59,615 bases of DNA from contig LGFT01000011.1 of the NCBI GenBank assembly GCA_001509375.1, positions 1 to 59,615 on the forward strand, written 5' to 3'. Source of the stretch: Methanothrix harundinacea (GTDB lineage Archaea; Halobacteriota; Methanosarcinia; Methanotrichales; Methanotrichaceae). Shown piece after piece: positions 8,501 to 15,883 of this stretch (position 1 is the first letter of the stretch; every line of letters starts with the position of its first letter). Both the position numbers and the translations under genes were made by a program. The notes below the pieces were generated by a model. The model had not been told where the DNA came from and did no database searches. It saw only the letters and a program-made list of their open reading frames with translations.

Positions 8501-9354
8501 AGATGGTGGCGGATCTCGACGAGCCTCATGAGTTGAACTATCTCGCCATGCACGTGGCCGAGGATGTGAAAGAGAAGATCGCCGAGGGGCTCGATCCTCT
8601 CCAGGCGAAGGAGGAGGCCTGCTATCGGATATTCGGCTGTCGTCCCGGCGCTTATGGTGCCGGGGTTTCCGATGCCATAGACGCCAAGAACTGGAAGGAC
8701 GAGCATGACCTCGCCGAGATCTACATCAAATGGGGCGGCTACGCCTACGGCAGGCGAAACTACGGGATCACGGTCCCAGACGATTTTAAGAGACGGCTGA
8801 GCCGGCTCGACCTGACTGTCAAAAACGAGGACACCCGCGAGTACGACATGCTGGACGGCGACGACTTCTACTCTTACCATGGAGGCATGATCGCCGCCGT
8901 CAAGGCCCTCAAGGGAGAGCTGCCAAGATCGTACTGCGGCGACAGCTCCGATCCGGATCGGGTGAAGACCAGGAGCGCTGTCGAAGAGACGAAGCACATC
9001 TTCCGGGCTCGCATCCTCAACCCCAAGTGGATCGAGAGCATGCAGCGGCACGGCTACAAGGGCGCGGGGGACATCTCGAGGATGGTGGACATAGCCTTCG
9101 GCTGGGACGCCACCGCCGAGGTCTTGGAGGACTGGATGTATGAGGCTCTCGCCAATAAGTACGCTCTGGACGAGAAGATGCAGGAGTGGCTGAAGGATGT
9201 GAACCCTCACGCCCTCATGAACATCGCTGAGAGGCTGCTTGAGGCGATCGATCGGGAAATGTGGGACGCCTCCGAGGAGATGAGGGAGGAGCTGAGGGGG
9301 ATATACCTGGATGTGGAGGGGATGCTGGAGGATGACAGCGCACCCGATCGATGA
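5563..9354 (+). CDS. CobN/ChlH-type metal chelatase large subunit
   Basis: A 1263-residue protein of the CobN/magnesium-chelatase H family, normal in length for CobN. These proteins bind the tetrapyrrole and the metal and insert the metal with help from an AAA+ ATPase. Recognisable parts are LHLHGGKKS near residue 65, the GIWFYNGLWQSGNTAF block near 190, the central IGKHGSLEWLPGKGAGLS segment near residue 565, and the late SRGCFVPPGPSGAPTRG, GRNFYSVDPQAIPS and FGCRPGAYGAGVSDAI motifs. The start is GTG 5563 with a G-rich segment about 12 nt upstream. Its neighbours (ChlI-like ATPase, metal-chelate importer) support a cobalt or corrinoid role, but methanogens also insert cobalt by the CbiX/CbiK route, so the true substrate is open. 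Confidence 0.9.
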   Translation: MEKVKIAYASTHPTDLFPLILAFREIIDDVGDVAELQLRSGEDLMMAGQIEEFVRIASKSHLVILHLHGGKKSLACFDDLVSELEAAGVPIHAQATASEQDTELYKRSTVDKEDYRSITRYLNYGGKENFKGLLLYLAHRFGGFDCAVPEPERPIWDGIYHPDFDHVPTLDEYLEQRHAEGRPTVGIWFYNGLWQSGNTAFMGRLIAEIEGQGANVIPVFMYSLKDVELGTHGAEWVMENYFMKDGQPIVDVLISLLMFSLSMWASGDDEEGLAGENATDEAKASEKEVFLTKLGVPVIKGIMTHKTEKEWTESIQGLSPMDVTTSIALPEFDGLLITVPVAARERTERDPLTGAKATIYMPIEERVGKIVRLSLNWARLRHIPSEEKRVAIIFHNYPPRDDRIGSAFGLDSPVSVWNILRDMEAEGYRLDRLPEDGRTLIEEVRDGVTNNRQWSSPVEMATRAVDTVSGDLYRKWFCELPAEVQNKMTEAWGPPPGDLFVHEDRLIIPGIINGNVFIGLQPPRGFLEDPAAIYHSPDHPIPHHYYAYYRWIRDVFGANLVMHIGKHGSLEWLPGKGAGLSSSCFPDIAISDLPNIYPYIINNPGEGTQAKRRSYCCIIDHLVPVMHNADTYEEMAELEVLFHDYQHVVSEDPGKTPDVERRIWEKVSEAKLDHDLMVDEVAAFSDFDSFLDRLHDYIHEMADTQIRDGLHIFGEPPEGSRLDEFLVALTRLSNGNVPSMRESMAELLGYDYDELLRTRGQKGGHIIEEVHDLSLKLVERFHQENFRPDVIEALEDEVLGKRSEKMELVLDYMGRSLVPRIRATTDELTAVLSASRGCFVPPGPSGAPTRGMADILPTGRNFYSVDPQAIPSPAAWKVGTAQGDALIERYKKDEGKYPESVGMVIWGTGTMRTKGDDVAEVLYLMGVRPVWEAQSGRVEGIELIPTEELGRPRIDVTLRISGLFRDAFSNIVALINEAVEMVADLDEPHELNYLAMHVAEDVKEKIAEGLDPLQAKEEACYRIFGCRPGAYGAGVSDAIDAKNWKDEHDLAEIYIKWGGYAYGRRNYGITVPDDFKRRLSRLDLTVKNEDTREYDMLDGDDFYSYHGGMIAAVKALKGELPRSYCGDSSDPDRVKTRSAVEETKHIFRARILNPKWIESMQRHGYKGAGDISRMVDIAFGWDATAEVLEDWMYEALANKYALDEKMQEWLKDVNPHALMNIAERLLEAIDREMWDASEEMREELRGIYLDVEGMLEDDSAPDR

Positions 9355-9418
9355 GAGGAAAAGAGCCCACTAGCCCGAAGACGGTTTTTGCGTTTTCGTC
9401 AAAATCAGAAGAGGAACG

Positions 9419-10036
9419 ATGATGAATAAAGATAATTTGGCCACCAGCAGAGAGGTATCCCGTCCACCAGACAGGATAGTCTCTTTGACGCCATCAGCAT
9501 CAGAGCTGATCTGCATATTGGGCGGCATGGATAAGATAGTAGGACGAGATGATCATTCAAGTTTTCCTCCCGGCCTCGATGAGAAGCCGCCTTTGGGGAG
9601 CGGAGTTCGCAGGACGATCAGGGTCGAGGAGGTGCTGGATCTCGACCCAGACGTGGTGGTGGCCGGAAGGCACATCCAACCGGAGACCTTTGAGAAGATA
9701 GAGTCTGCAGGCGTACCCGTGGTCGTCGTCGGGACGAGCTGCGAGACGGAATCGCTCATAAAAAACGTTCGTTCGTTGGGCGAGATGATGGACGCCAGGG
9801 AGATCCTATCACGGCCTGAGCTGAAAAAGACCGATGCCGTGAGGAAACAAAAGGTCTACGTATCTCATCTCTCCCTGAGGCGGGGGCCCCGATTGGTCGG
9901 ATACCTTCTCTATCTGGCTCGATGGTTCCATCCTGAACTCTTCATGGACATCGATCCTGCAGCGGTGGAGAGAGAGATGCTCCGGAAGTTCTACGGGATC
10001 AATCTGGAGGGAAGTTGGGCCTATCCTGAAATATGA
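9419..10036 (+). CDS. Internally deleted binding-protein paralogue (copy 4), probably non-functional
   Basis: A 205-residue reading frame closely related to copy 5 downstream (335 residues). It lacks the signal peptide, starting MMNKDNLATSREVSRPPDRI. It also lacks about 100 residues of the middle: after SLGEMMDA it jumps straight to REILSRPELK, whereas copy 5 has a long connecting helix and most of the C-lobe between the matching points. The deletion is in frame and its ends fall at short GGACG-like sequences visible at both points in copy 5. A cytoplasmic half-lobe could not act as a normal binding protein, so this looks like a decaying gene that has kept its reading frame. Confidence 0.7.
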   Translation: MMNKDNLATSREVSRPPDRIVSLTPSASELICILGGMDKIVGRDDHSSFPPGLDEKPPLGSGVRRTIRVEEVLDLDPDVVVAGRHIQPETFEKIESAGVPVVVVGTSCETESLIKNVRSLGEMMDAREILSRPELKKTDAVRKQKVYVSHLSLRRGPRLVGYLLYLARWFHPELFMDIDPAAVEREMLRKFYGINLEGSWAYPEI

Positions 10037-10060
10037 AGATCAATTTAAGGAGTCGAAAAG

Positions 10061-11068
10061 ATGAACAGGAAAATATCTGGAGGTGTCCTCTTGGTCCTCA
10101 TGCTTTTGAGCTGCTCGGGGATCGTCGAGGGTACAGAGACGATCACCATCATCGATGGCATGAACAGATCTGTGGAAGTGCCCTGTCAGCCGGAGCGGAT
10201 AGTCTCCACCACCGCCTCGGCGTCGGAGCTGATCTGTATCTTCGGCGACATGGACGATATCGTTGGCCGGGATGAATACTCCACGTTCCCGCCAGGTCTC
10301 GAGGATATACCTGTAGTCGGGAGCTACAGCAAAACCACCAATGTGGAGCTGGCACTGGATCTGAACCCCGACGTGGTGATATCTGATACCAGCATGCTCC
10401 CGGAGACGATCGAACAGATCGAAGAGGCCGGCGTCCCCGTGGTGATCGTGGGGATGAACTGCCAGCTTGATTCTATCATGTACAACATCCGGGTGGTCGG
10501 CAAGATGATGGACGACCGGGTGAAGGCCGAAGAACTCACCGAGTTCATACAGGGGTACGTGGACCTGATCCAGGAGAGGACCGAGAACCTCGACGATGAC
10601 GAGAAGCCCCTGGTCTATCACGAGTGCCGGGAGTACAAGTCCAACGCGGCAGGCACACCCAAGGACGAGCACATCAACCTAGCCGGCGGCATAAATATCG
10701 CCCACGACGAGTCCGTGGAGAGGCCTATCGTCAGCGCAGAGTGGGTGCTGGAGAACGACCCGGAGATAATCATCACCAGGGTATCAGGCACAGACCTCGC
10801 TACCGAAGAGGTGCTAAAAGCTAAGAGGGACGAGATCCTCTCGCGGCCCGGCCTGAAGGAGACAGCCGCCGTCCAGAACGGAGAGGTCTACGTCTATCAT
10901 CCGTTCTTGAGGAGAGGGCCTCGACTGGTCGGATACCTTCTTTATATGGGAAAATGGTTCCATCCCGATCTATTCGAGGACGTCGATCCAGCGGCGGTGG
11001 AGCAAGAAATGCTCCGGAAGTTCTACGGGATGGATATGGAGGGGACTTGGGCCTATCCTGAGATATGA
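10061..11068 (+). CDS. ABC transporter substrate-binding protein, copy 5
   Basis: A 335-residue, full-length binding protein. It starts at ATG 10061 after AAGGAG. The signal sequence MNRKISGGVLLVLMLLSCSG contains a lipobox-like LLSC. The body has the family landmarks TITIIDGMNRSVEVP, VSTTASASELICIFGDMDDI and ALDLNPDVVISDT, and ends FHPDLFEDVDPA...GTWAYPEI. It groups with copy 4 rather than copies 1-3, since both have PAAVE(Q/R)EMLRKFYG near the end. It presumably feeds the permease at 3640-4707. Confidence 0.85.
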   Translation: MNRKISGGVLLVLMLLSCSGIVEGTETITIIDGMNRSVEVPCQPERIVSTTASASELICIFGDMDDIVGRDEYSTFPPGLEDIPVVGSYSKTTNVELALDLNPDVVISDTSMLPETIEQIEEAGVPVVIVGMNCQLDSIMYNIRVVGKMMDDRVKAEELTEFIQGYVDLIQERTENLDDDEKPLVYHECREYKSNAAGTPKDEHINLAGGINIAHDESVERPIVSAEWVLENDPEIIITRVSGTDLATEEVLKAKRDEILSRPGLKETAAVQNGEVYVYHPFLRRGPRLVGYLLYMGKWFHPDLFEDVDPAAVEQEMLRKFYGMDMEGTWAYPEI

Positions 11069-11218
11069 GTGCCGTAAAGCGCTCGTCGGTAACATGATGA
11101 TATGAAGTCATATGGCTGATCCGTCTGTTATTGTTCTGGGCGGAGCCGCAGAGATTCATTCTCGCATCGATCTGCACGGCTCCGCCAGTGCCTGTGGATT
11201 TCAAAACCAGGAGTCCTT

Positions 11219-12079
11219 ATGCAAATAATGATCAAAACTGAGCATCTTTCGAAGGAGTACGGCGGCAAGAAAGTGGTCGACGATCTCGACCTCCAGGTGA
11301 ACCTCCAAGAGACCTTTGGCTTTCTCGGCCCGAACGGCGCTGGCAAGACGACGACGATCCGTATGCTCACCACCCTCACCAAGCCGACCTTCGGCCGCGT
11401 CTGGATCAACGGCTTCGATGGGGTGAAGGAGCCCACGAAGGTGAAGCGAGAGTTCGGGATAGTCCAACAGCACCTCAGCCTCAACAGGGAGCTTTCCGTC
11501 CGAGAGAACCTGGATCTTCATGCGCGGCTCCACCACATCGACAAGGCCGAACGGAAGGAGAGAATCGACGAGCTCCTCGATTACGTGGACCTGGCGGCGT
11601 ATTCAGATCATCTGATCGATAGGATCTCGGGAGGGATGAAGCGGAGGGTGATGATCGCCCGGGCCCTTATTCACCGGCCAAAACTCCTCATCCTGGACGA
11701 GCCCACTGTGGGGCTGGACGCCCAGACCCGCCGACGAATTTGGGACCTCATCCGCAGGATGAACTCGGACGGGACCACGGTATTTCTGACCACCCATTAC
11801 ATAGAGGAGGCGGAGGCTCTCTGCGATCGGGTGGGAATAATTCATCAAGGCCGTATAATATCCCTGGACAGCCCCCTGGAGCTCCGAAAGCGTCTGGGCA
11901 TGGCCGTCGTGGAGCGGAGGAGAAGCGGCGACGATACCGAGTACCGCTACTTCCCAGACAGAGGCTCTGCGACAGAATACGTCCAGTCGATGCCGTCCAG
12001 CGCAGAGAGTATCGTCATGAGAGAGTCGAACCTGGAGGACGTCTTCGTGGAGCTCACCGGCCGGAGGGTCACCGAATGA
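11219..12079 (+). CDS. ABC-2 type exporter ATP-binding protein (DrrA-like)
   Basis: A 286-residue ATPase of the drug/polysaccharide/peptide exporter group. It has Walker A GPNGAGKTTTIRML, Q-loop FGIVQQHLSLNREL, signature ISGGMKRRVMIARAL, Walker B LLILDEPTVGLD and switch histidine in LTTHYIEEAE. The C-terminal extension to SNLEDVFVELTGR is typical of DrrA/CcmA-type subunits. ATG 11219 has AGGAG 5 nt upstream. The stop overlaps the permease start as ATGA, so the two are translated together. The cargo is unknown, but the radical SAM gene two places downstream may point to a modified peptide. Confidence 0.9.
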   Translation: MQIMIKTEHLSKEYGGKKVVDDLDLQVNLQETFGFLGPNGAGKTTTIRMLTTLTKPTFGRVWINGFDGVKEPTKVKREFGIVQQHLSLNRELSVRENLDLHARLHHIDKAERKERIDELLDYVDLAAYSDHLIDRISGGMKRRVMIARALIHRPKLLILDEPTVGLDAQTRRRIWDLIRRMNSDGTTVFLTTHYIEEAEALCDRVGIIHQGRIISLDSPLELRKRLGMAVVERRRSGDDTEYRYFPDRGSATEYVQSMPSSAESIVMRESNLEDVFVELTGRRVTE

Positions 12080-12819
12080 TGGCCGTTGACGCATACTCGA
12101 TCCTCTGGGCGGATCTGATGGTCCTGAAGCGCAGGATGGCGAGATATCTCGTCACCACCCTGATCAGCCCCCTCCTCTACCTGGTGGCCTTTGGGTGGGG
12201 TCTCGGTCGCGGGATCTCAGTCGATGGTGCAAGCTACTTCGAGTTCGTGGTTCCGGGGATAATCGCCCTCACTGCGATGAACAGCAGCTTCAACGGCGCT
12301 GGAACGAGGTTGAACGTGGACAGGCTCTTCTTCAAGAGTTTCGACGAATGTCTCATGGCTCCCATCAGCCCCCTCTCTCTCCTCCTGGGCAAGGCGATGA
12401 TCGGCGTCGTGCGGGGGCTTATTAGCTCCACCGCCTTCATGATCGTCGCCCTTCTGATCGCTCCCGCGTTCTCCGTGGAGCCTCTCTTCCTGGTCAGCCT
12501 TCTGGTCACATGTTTGGCCTTCGCCTTCTTGGGGGTATTGGCGGCCCTCCTCGCCAAGTCCCACGAGGATATGGCCACCTTTGGGAGCCTGATCCTTCTG
12601 CCGATGACTTTCCTCGGCGGTACTTTCTTCTCGGTGAGCCAGGTTCCCGCCGCGCTGAAGTTCGCTCTCTACGCCCTTCCCCTCACCCATTCGAGCACCT
12701 GTCTGCGGGCGGCAGCCCTCGGCCAGCCCTTCCCCTGGGAGTCGCTTTTCGCCATTGGATCTTTCTGGCTTGTATTCTTTGTCGGATGCAACTTGGTCTT
12801 GAAGAGGGCCAGCATCTAG
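12076..12819 (+). CDS. ABC-2 type exporter permease
   Basis: A 247-residue membrane protein with about six hydrophobic helices, the partner of the preceding ATPase. ATG 12076 overlaps its stop. The N-terminus (YSILWADLMVLKRRMARYLV) is the amphipathic elbow helix usual in ABC-2 permeases. It is followed by ISPLLYLVAFGWGLG, the FVVPGIIALTAMNSSFNG block and the conserved GTFFSVSQVPAALKFALYAL with PLTHSS near the end, a signature of the DrrB/NodJ family. It probably moves a small hydrophobic or peptide product out of the cell. Confidence 0.88.
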   Translation: MMAVDAYSILWADLMVLKRRMARYLVTTLISPLLYLVAFGWGLGRGISVDGASYFEFVVPGIIALTAMNSSFNGAGTRLNVDRLFFKSFDECLMAPISPLSLLLGKAMIGVVRGLISSTAFMIVALLIAPAFSVEPLFLVSLLVTCLAFAFLGVLAALLAKSHEDMATFGSLILLPMTFLGGTFFSVSQVPAALKFALYALPLTHSSTCLRAAALGQPFPWESLFAIGSFWLVFFVGCNLVLKRASI

Positions 12820-12851
12820 GAGGATTTGGTTCCGGGTTTGAGGTGGCGGCC

Positions 12852-13937
12852 ATGTCGAGCTATCGATGCGACGGTGAAGACGGCGGCGGAAAAGGCCCGA
12901 GGCTGCTGGTGCTCGGGGTCACCGCCGATTGCAACCTCCGATGCAGATACTGCTCTGCCCGCGGCGGGGAGGAGAAGGCGTATATGAGCGAGGTGGTGGC
13001 GAGGCGCGCCGTGGACCTGATGACGGAAGGATCTGAGAAGTTCAAGATCCAGTTCACCGGGGGAGAGCCGCTCTTGAACCTGGACCTCATCGAGAAGGTC
13101 CTCCATCATCTGGAGGAGGAGGGCGTTGATGCGCTCTGTCAGGTCCAGACCAACGGCACGCTCATCACCGCCGAGATGGCCGACCGGCTCAAAGGCCTGG
13201 GGATAGGCGTGGGGGTGAGCCTCGACGGTCCGCAAGGTTCTGACCACGAGCTCCGTCCCTTTGCCGACGGAAACGAATCTCTCAGGACTGCGGTACAAGG
13301 CATAAGAAATCTGGGTGATGCCGGCATCAGGGTCGGTGTGACCTGCGTTCTTACCAAATTGAGCATCAGAGGGCTGCCTGCTCTCGTCGACCTGGCAAGC
13401 TACCTCGGCAACGTGGACGGCATTACTCTGGACCTCGTAAGGCCCGTTGGGCGAGCTGGCCAAGATCTGTTGCCTGATCCCGTTCTGACGGCAGGGTATC
13501 TGGACGCAGCCATCGATCGGGCAGAGATGATTTGCCAGATGGGCGGGAACCGGATTAAGTTCCGGGAGCTCGAACGCATGAGACACACGCTCTCCACTGG
13601 ACAAGGGCGACGTCACCACTGTTACTTCGACGCATGCCAATCCCTCGTGGTTACGCCAGCGGGGGAGGTTTATCCTTGTCCGTCTCTGCTACGTCCTGAG
13701 CTCCGACTGGGCGATATTATGGGCCACTTCCTCGGAGAATATCTGCGAAGTGGGCTGGAGCATGCCATAGATATCATCGAGCCTCATCTCCCATGCCGAA
13801 GATGCCCCGATTTCTGGCTCTGCGGCGGGTCTTGTCCCGCTTACTCTTTCAGCATGAGAGGCGATGTGGGGCTTGAGTGCGCCATCAAAGGGGTCTTCAT
13901 GAGGCGCGCCCGGGATGCGGCAAAGATGGATGAATAA
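12852..13937 (+). CDS. Radical SAM protein with SPASM domain
   Basis: A 361-residue enzyme of the peptide-modifying or anaerobic sulfatase-maturase-like group. The radical SAM cluster motif is CNLRCRYC near residue 28, followed by FTGGEPLLNLDLI. The C-terminal SPASM region has seven or more cysteines spaced CYFDAC, YPCPSLL, CRRCPDFWLCGGSC and a last Cys in GLECAI, enough for two auxiliary Fe4S4 clusters. ATG 12852 has GAGGTGG 6 nt upstream. It follows the ABC-2 permease by 32 nt in the same direction, probably one operon. Such pairs often mature and export ribosomally made peptides, but no clear precursor peptide is visible. Confidence 0.88.
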   Translation: MSSYRCDGEDGGGKGPRLLVLGVTADCNLRCRYCSARGGEEKAYMSEVVARRAVDLMTEGSEKFKIQFTGGEPLLNLDLIEKVLHHLEEEGVDALCQVQTNGTLITAEMADRLKGLGIGVGVSLDGPQGSDHELRPFADGNESLRTAVQGIRNLGDAGIRVGVTCVLTKLSIRGLPALVDLASYLGNVDGITLDLVRPVGRAGQDLLPDPVLTAGYLDAAIDRAEMICQMGGNRIKFRELERMRHTLSTGQGRRHHCYFDACQSLVVTPAGEVYPCPSLLRPELRLGDIMGHFLGEYLRSGLEHAIDIIEPHLPCRRCPDFWLCGGSCPAYSFSMRGDVGLECAIKGVFMRRARDAAKMDE

Positions 13938-14012
13938 CTCTGAAGATCTCCTCCTTGAACGACGACGAAATCAAAAAAAATGGTTGTTGCAGGTCCCTCT
14001 GCCCCTTCCCAA

Positions 14013-14243
14013 TCAGACGTCGCCGTGGCGATTAGGCATATAGAGGTCAGGCTCAAGCGCCACCAGGGGCTGAGCCTCAACGGCGATCTCCAGGATCCGG
14101 TCGATATCGATTCCCTCCATCAGCACCTTCCGGATATGGACGATTGAAGAGCTTATGAGGACTGTCGTAGTTCCTAATTGCATCAACCCAAAACAGGGAG
14201 ACTGCCCGTTTTCCCGGTCATCTCTTTTCTTGGTCTCTGCCAT
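14013..14243 (-). CDS. Small hypothetical protein
   Basis: A 76-residue frame on the minus strand, convergent with the radical SAM gene and divergent from the next gene. Codon choice (GAG, ATC, CTC/CTG, GTG) resembles the neighbouring real genes. The product has a charged N-terminus (MAETKKRDDRENGQ), a hydrophobic middle (TTTVLISSSIVHIRKVL) and an acidic helix (GIDIDRILEIAVEAQ). I do not recognise a family. An internal ATG that starts at MQLGTTTV is an alternative start. Its place beside a peptide-modifying enzyme is suggestive, but it has only one cysteine and no leader-core look. Confidence 0.45.
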   Translation of the reverse strand: MAETKKRDDRENGQSPCFGLMQLGTTTVLISSSIVHIRKVLMEGIDIDRILEIAVEAQPLVALEPDLYMPNRHGDV

Positions 14244-14278
14244 ACATGTTAAATAAAACCCTGGCGTAATCTCCTTTG

Positions 14279-15151
14279 ATGTTCAAGCTCGGAGAGTATG
14301 AAGAGGTTGAGGCGGCAGATATCGCAGCCTATCTCAAAGATGCCGGGGTGAGGGTTGAACTCAAGCCGTCGATCTCTGCCTCCATGGAGAGCGCCGTCTA
14401 CCTGGAGGGGAGGTCAAAAGAGCTGCGGGAACGGGTTGAGGATTTCGGGGTTTATGATCGATATATCGAAGCTTTGAAGACGGCCCTCGCCGAGGCCGAG
14501 GATGCTGATGATTTCCTATATCGATACCTTTCCAACCTGGACCCGCTCTGGAAGAAGAAAAAGGAGGAGACGTTAGGGTTTTTGGAAGGCAGATCGATCG
14601 CCTTGGAAGAGTCCGCATCGCCCGAGGAGATGATGGAAAGAACAGCCGACATTTTGGAGAAGCTCTCTGCCCTCCAGTTCTTAGATGCTGCCCTCGAGTT
14701 GAACGAGATCGAGGTGGAGGGCGATCCCAGGAGCGAGCTGGGGGATGATCCGTTGCTCAGGATCCCGATCGACCCCGATGACTGTGACCCTGAAGATGAG
14801 CTTTTGAGATCGGTCCTGGCGGTCCACCTCGATAAGCGGGTCGAAGTCCGGCTGGACGAGATGACGACGCCTCTGGCCAAGAATGTCGATGAGGAGTTTC
14901 TGGACGAGCACGCCGAAGAGTACTACATGATCTCTTCCATCGGCATGACGATCGAGAGGGTCCTATATCCTCCGATTGATTCGAAAAAGATCGATCTCGA
15001 AGAGTTCAGGGGCCTTCTCGTATTCGAAGAGGATATGGAGGATTTCACCATGGTGGTGGACGGAACTGCCGTGGCTGAGGAGATCGCCCGGACGCTGAAG
15101 AAAGAGGGCGTCATCAAGATCAAGGGCGATAAGATCGCGTGGAAGAAGTGA
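14279..15151 (+). CDS. Conserved-looking acidic protein of unknown function
   Basis: A 290-residue, soluble, acidic protein, mostly helical by composition, starting at ATG 14279 (MFKLGEYEEVEAADIAAYLK). An in-frame TTG directly before it is less likely. The first 70 residues look like a small alpha/beta domain (AAYLKDAGVRVELKPSI...SAVYLEGRSKEL). The rest is Glu/Asp-rich with helical repeats, ending in a basic KIKGDKIAWKK. No catalytic motif or membrane segment is seen. It overlaps the YkgJ-type gene by 13 nt, so the two are probably co-expressed. Function unknown. Confidence 0.7.
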   Translation: MFKLGEYEEVEAADIAAYLKDAGVRVELKPSISASMESAVYLEGRSKELRERVEDFGVYDRYIEALKTALAEAEDADDFLYRYLSNLDPLWKKKKEETLGFLEGRSIALEESASPEEMMERTADILEKLSALQFLDAALELNEIEVEGDPRSELGDDPLLRIPIDPDDCDPEDELLRSVLAVHLDKRVEVRLDEMTTPLAKNVDEEFLDEHAEEYYMISSIGMTIERVLYPPIDSKKIDLEEFRGLLVFEEDMEDFTMVVDGTAVAEEIARTLKKEGVIKIKGDKIAWKK

Positions 15152-15864
15152 GGATCCCAACGAGAGGCGGCGATCCCATCTCCAAGAAGTCCCCCAAAAA
15201 AACCGGGCGAAACCCCTCCCCAGAAGAGAGACTGGTCGAGACGAAGAGACTCTGCCATGTCCACTGCGCCAGAAGCTGCGTCGACCAGAAGCGAGCTGGC
15301 CTTCACTTGAAGCTTCTGGAGATGAGGCCCCACTGGTCGGATCTTAAGCAGGAGGAACAGTTCAGGATCATCGACAGGGGCGAGACCGAGCCCTTCGATA
15401 TCGCCATACCCCTCCCTGCCAAAGACCGAAGCGACCCTGAGGGAACCTCCTGGGGAGTCGACCTCTTCTGGGAGAGGTTCCGATGCAAGAAGTGCGGCAG
15501 GTGCTGCTACACCCCCGGGGCGGGCCTCCACCTGGACGAAGGGGACATGGAGCGGATCTGCCGCCACCTCGGCTGGTCGAAAAAGAGGCTTTTGAGCCTC
15601 TGCCGATATGACGAGGTCCTGGGAGCCTGGTCCCTGAAGCAGCCCTGCCCCTTCTACGATCCCGAGAAAGGGTGCACCATCTACCCAGCAAGGCCCCTAA
15701 CCTGCACCCGCTACCCCCTCCACCCAGCCCTGAAGGAGATGCCCTACCACCTCGCCGTCGACGCCTTCTGCCCCGCGGCGAGGGAGTTCGTCAAGGAGAC
15801 CCTGGGCTGGTGGATCGTCTGCGAGGCGAACTGGGCCCGGATTCTGAGGGATATGGAAGGTTGA
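15139..15864 (+). CDS. YkgJ-family cysteine cluster protein
   Basis: A 241-residue protein. The C-terminal half is a zinc- or iron-binding YkgJ-type domain with FRCKKCGRCCYTPGAG (CxxCxxCC), then CPFYDPEKGCTIYPARPLTC and FCPAAREF, the usual eight-cysteine pattern. The N-terminal 60 residues are basic, with two further CHVHCARSC cysteines. ATG 15139 overlaps the previous gene by 13 nt. Members of this family are common in methanogens and some act with flagellin or methylated-protein systems, but no precise role can be given here. Confidence 0.8.
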   Translation: MEEVRIPTRGGDPISKKSPKKTGRNPSPEERLVETKRLCHVHCARSCVDQKRAGLHLKLLEMRPHWSDLKQEEQFRIIDRGETEPFDIAIPLPAKDRSDPEGTSWGVDLFWERFRCKKCGRCCYTPGAGLHLDEGDMERICRHLGWSKKRLLSLCRYDEVLGAWSLKQPCPFYDPEKGCTIYPARPLTCTRYPLHPALKEMPYHLAVDAFCPAAREFVKETLGWWIVCEANWARILRDMEG

Positions 15865-15883
15865 TCGGAGCGAGGGAGGTCTT

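Noticed and set aside
7942-9210. Long minus-strand frame opposite the cobN-like gene
   Set aside because: It is a 422-codon shadow of a highly conserved chelatase in G+C-rich DNA and has no family features.
14013-14243. Calling the 76-residue frame a RiPP precursor of the nearby SPASM enzyme
   Set aside because: It is on the opposite strand, has one cysteine and lacks a leader-core boundary; kept only as a hypothetical gene.
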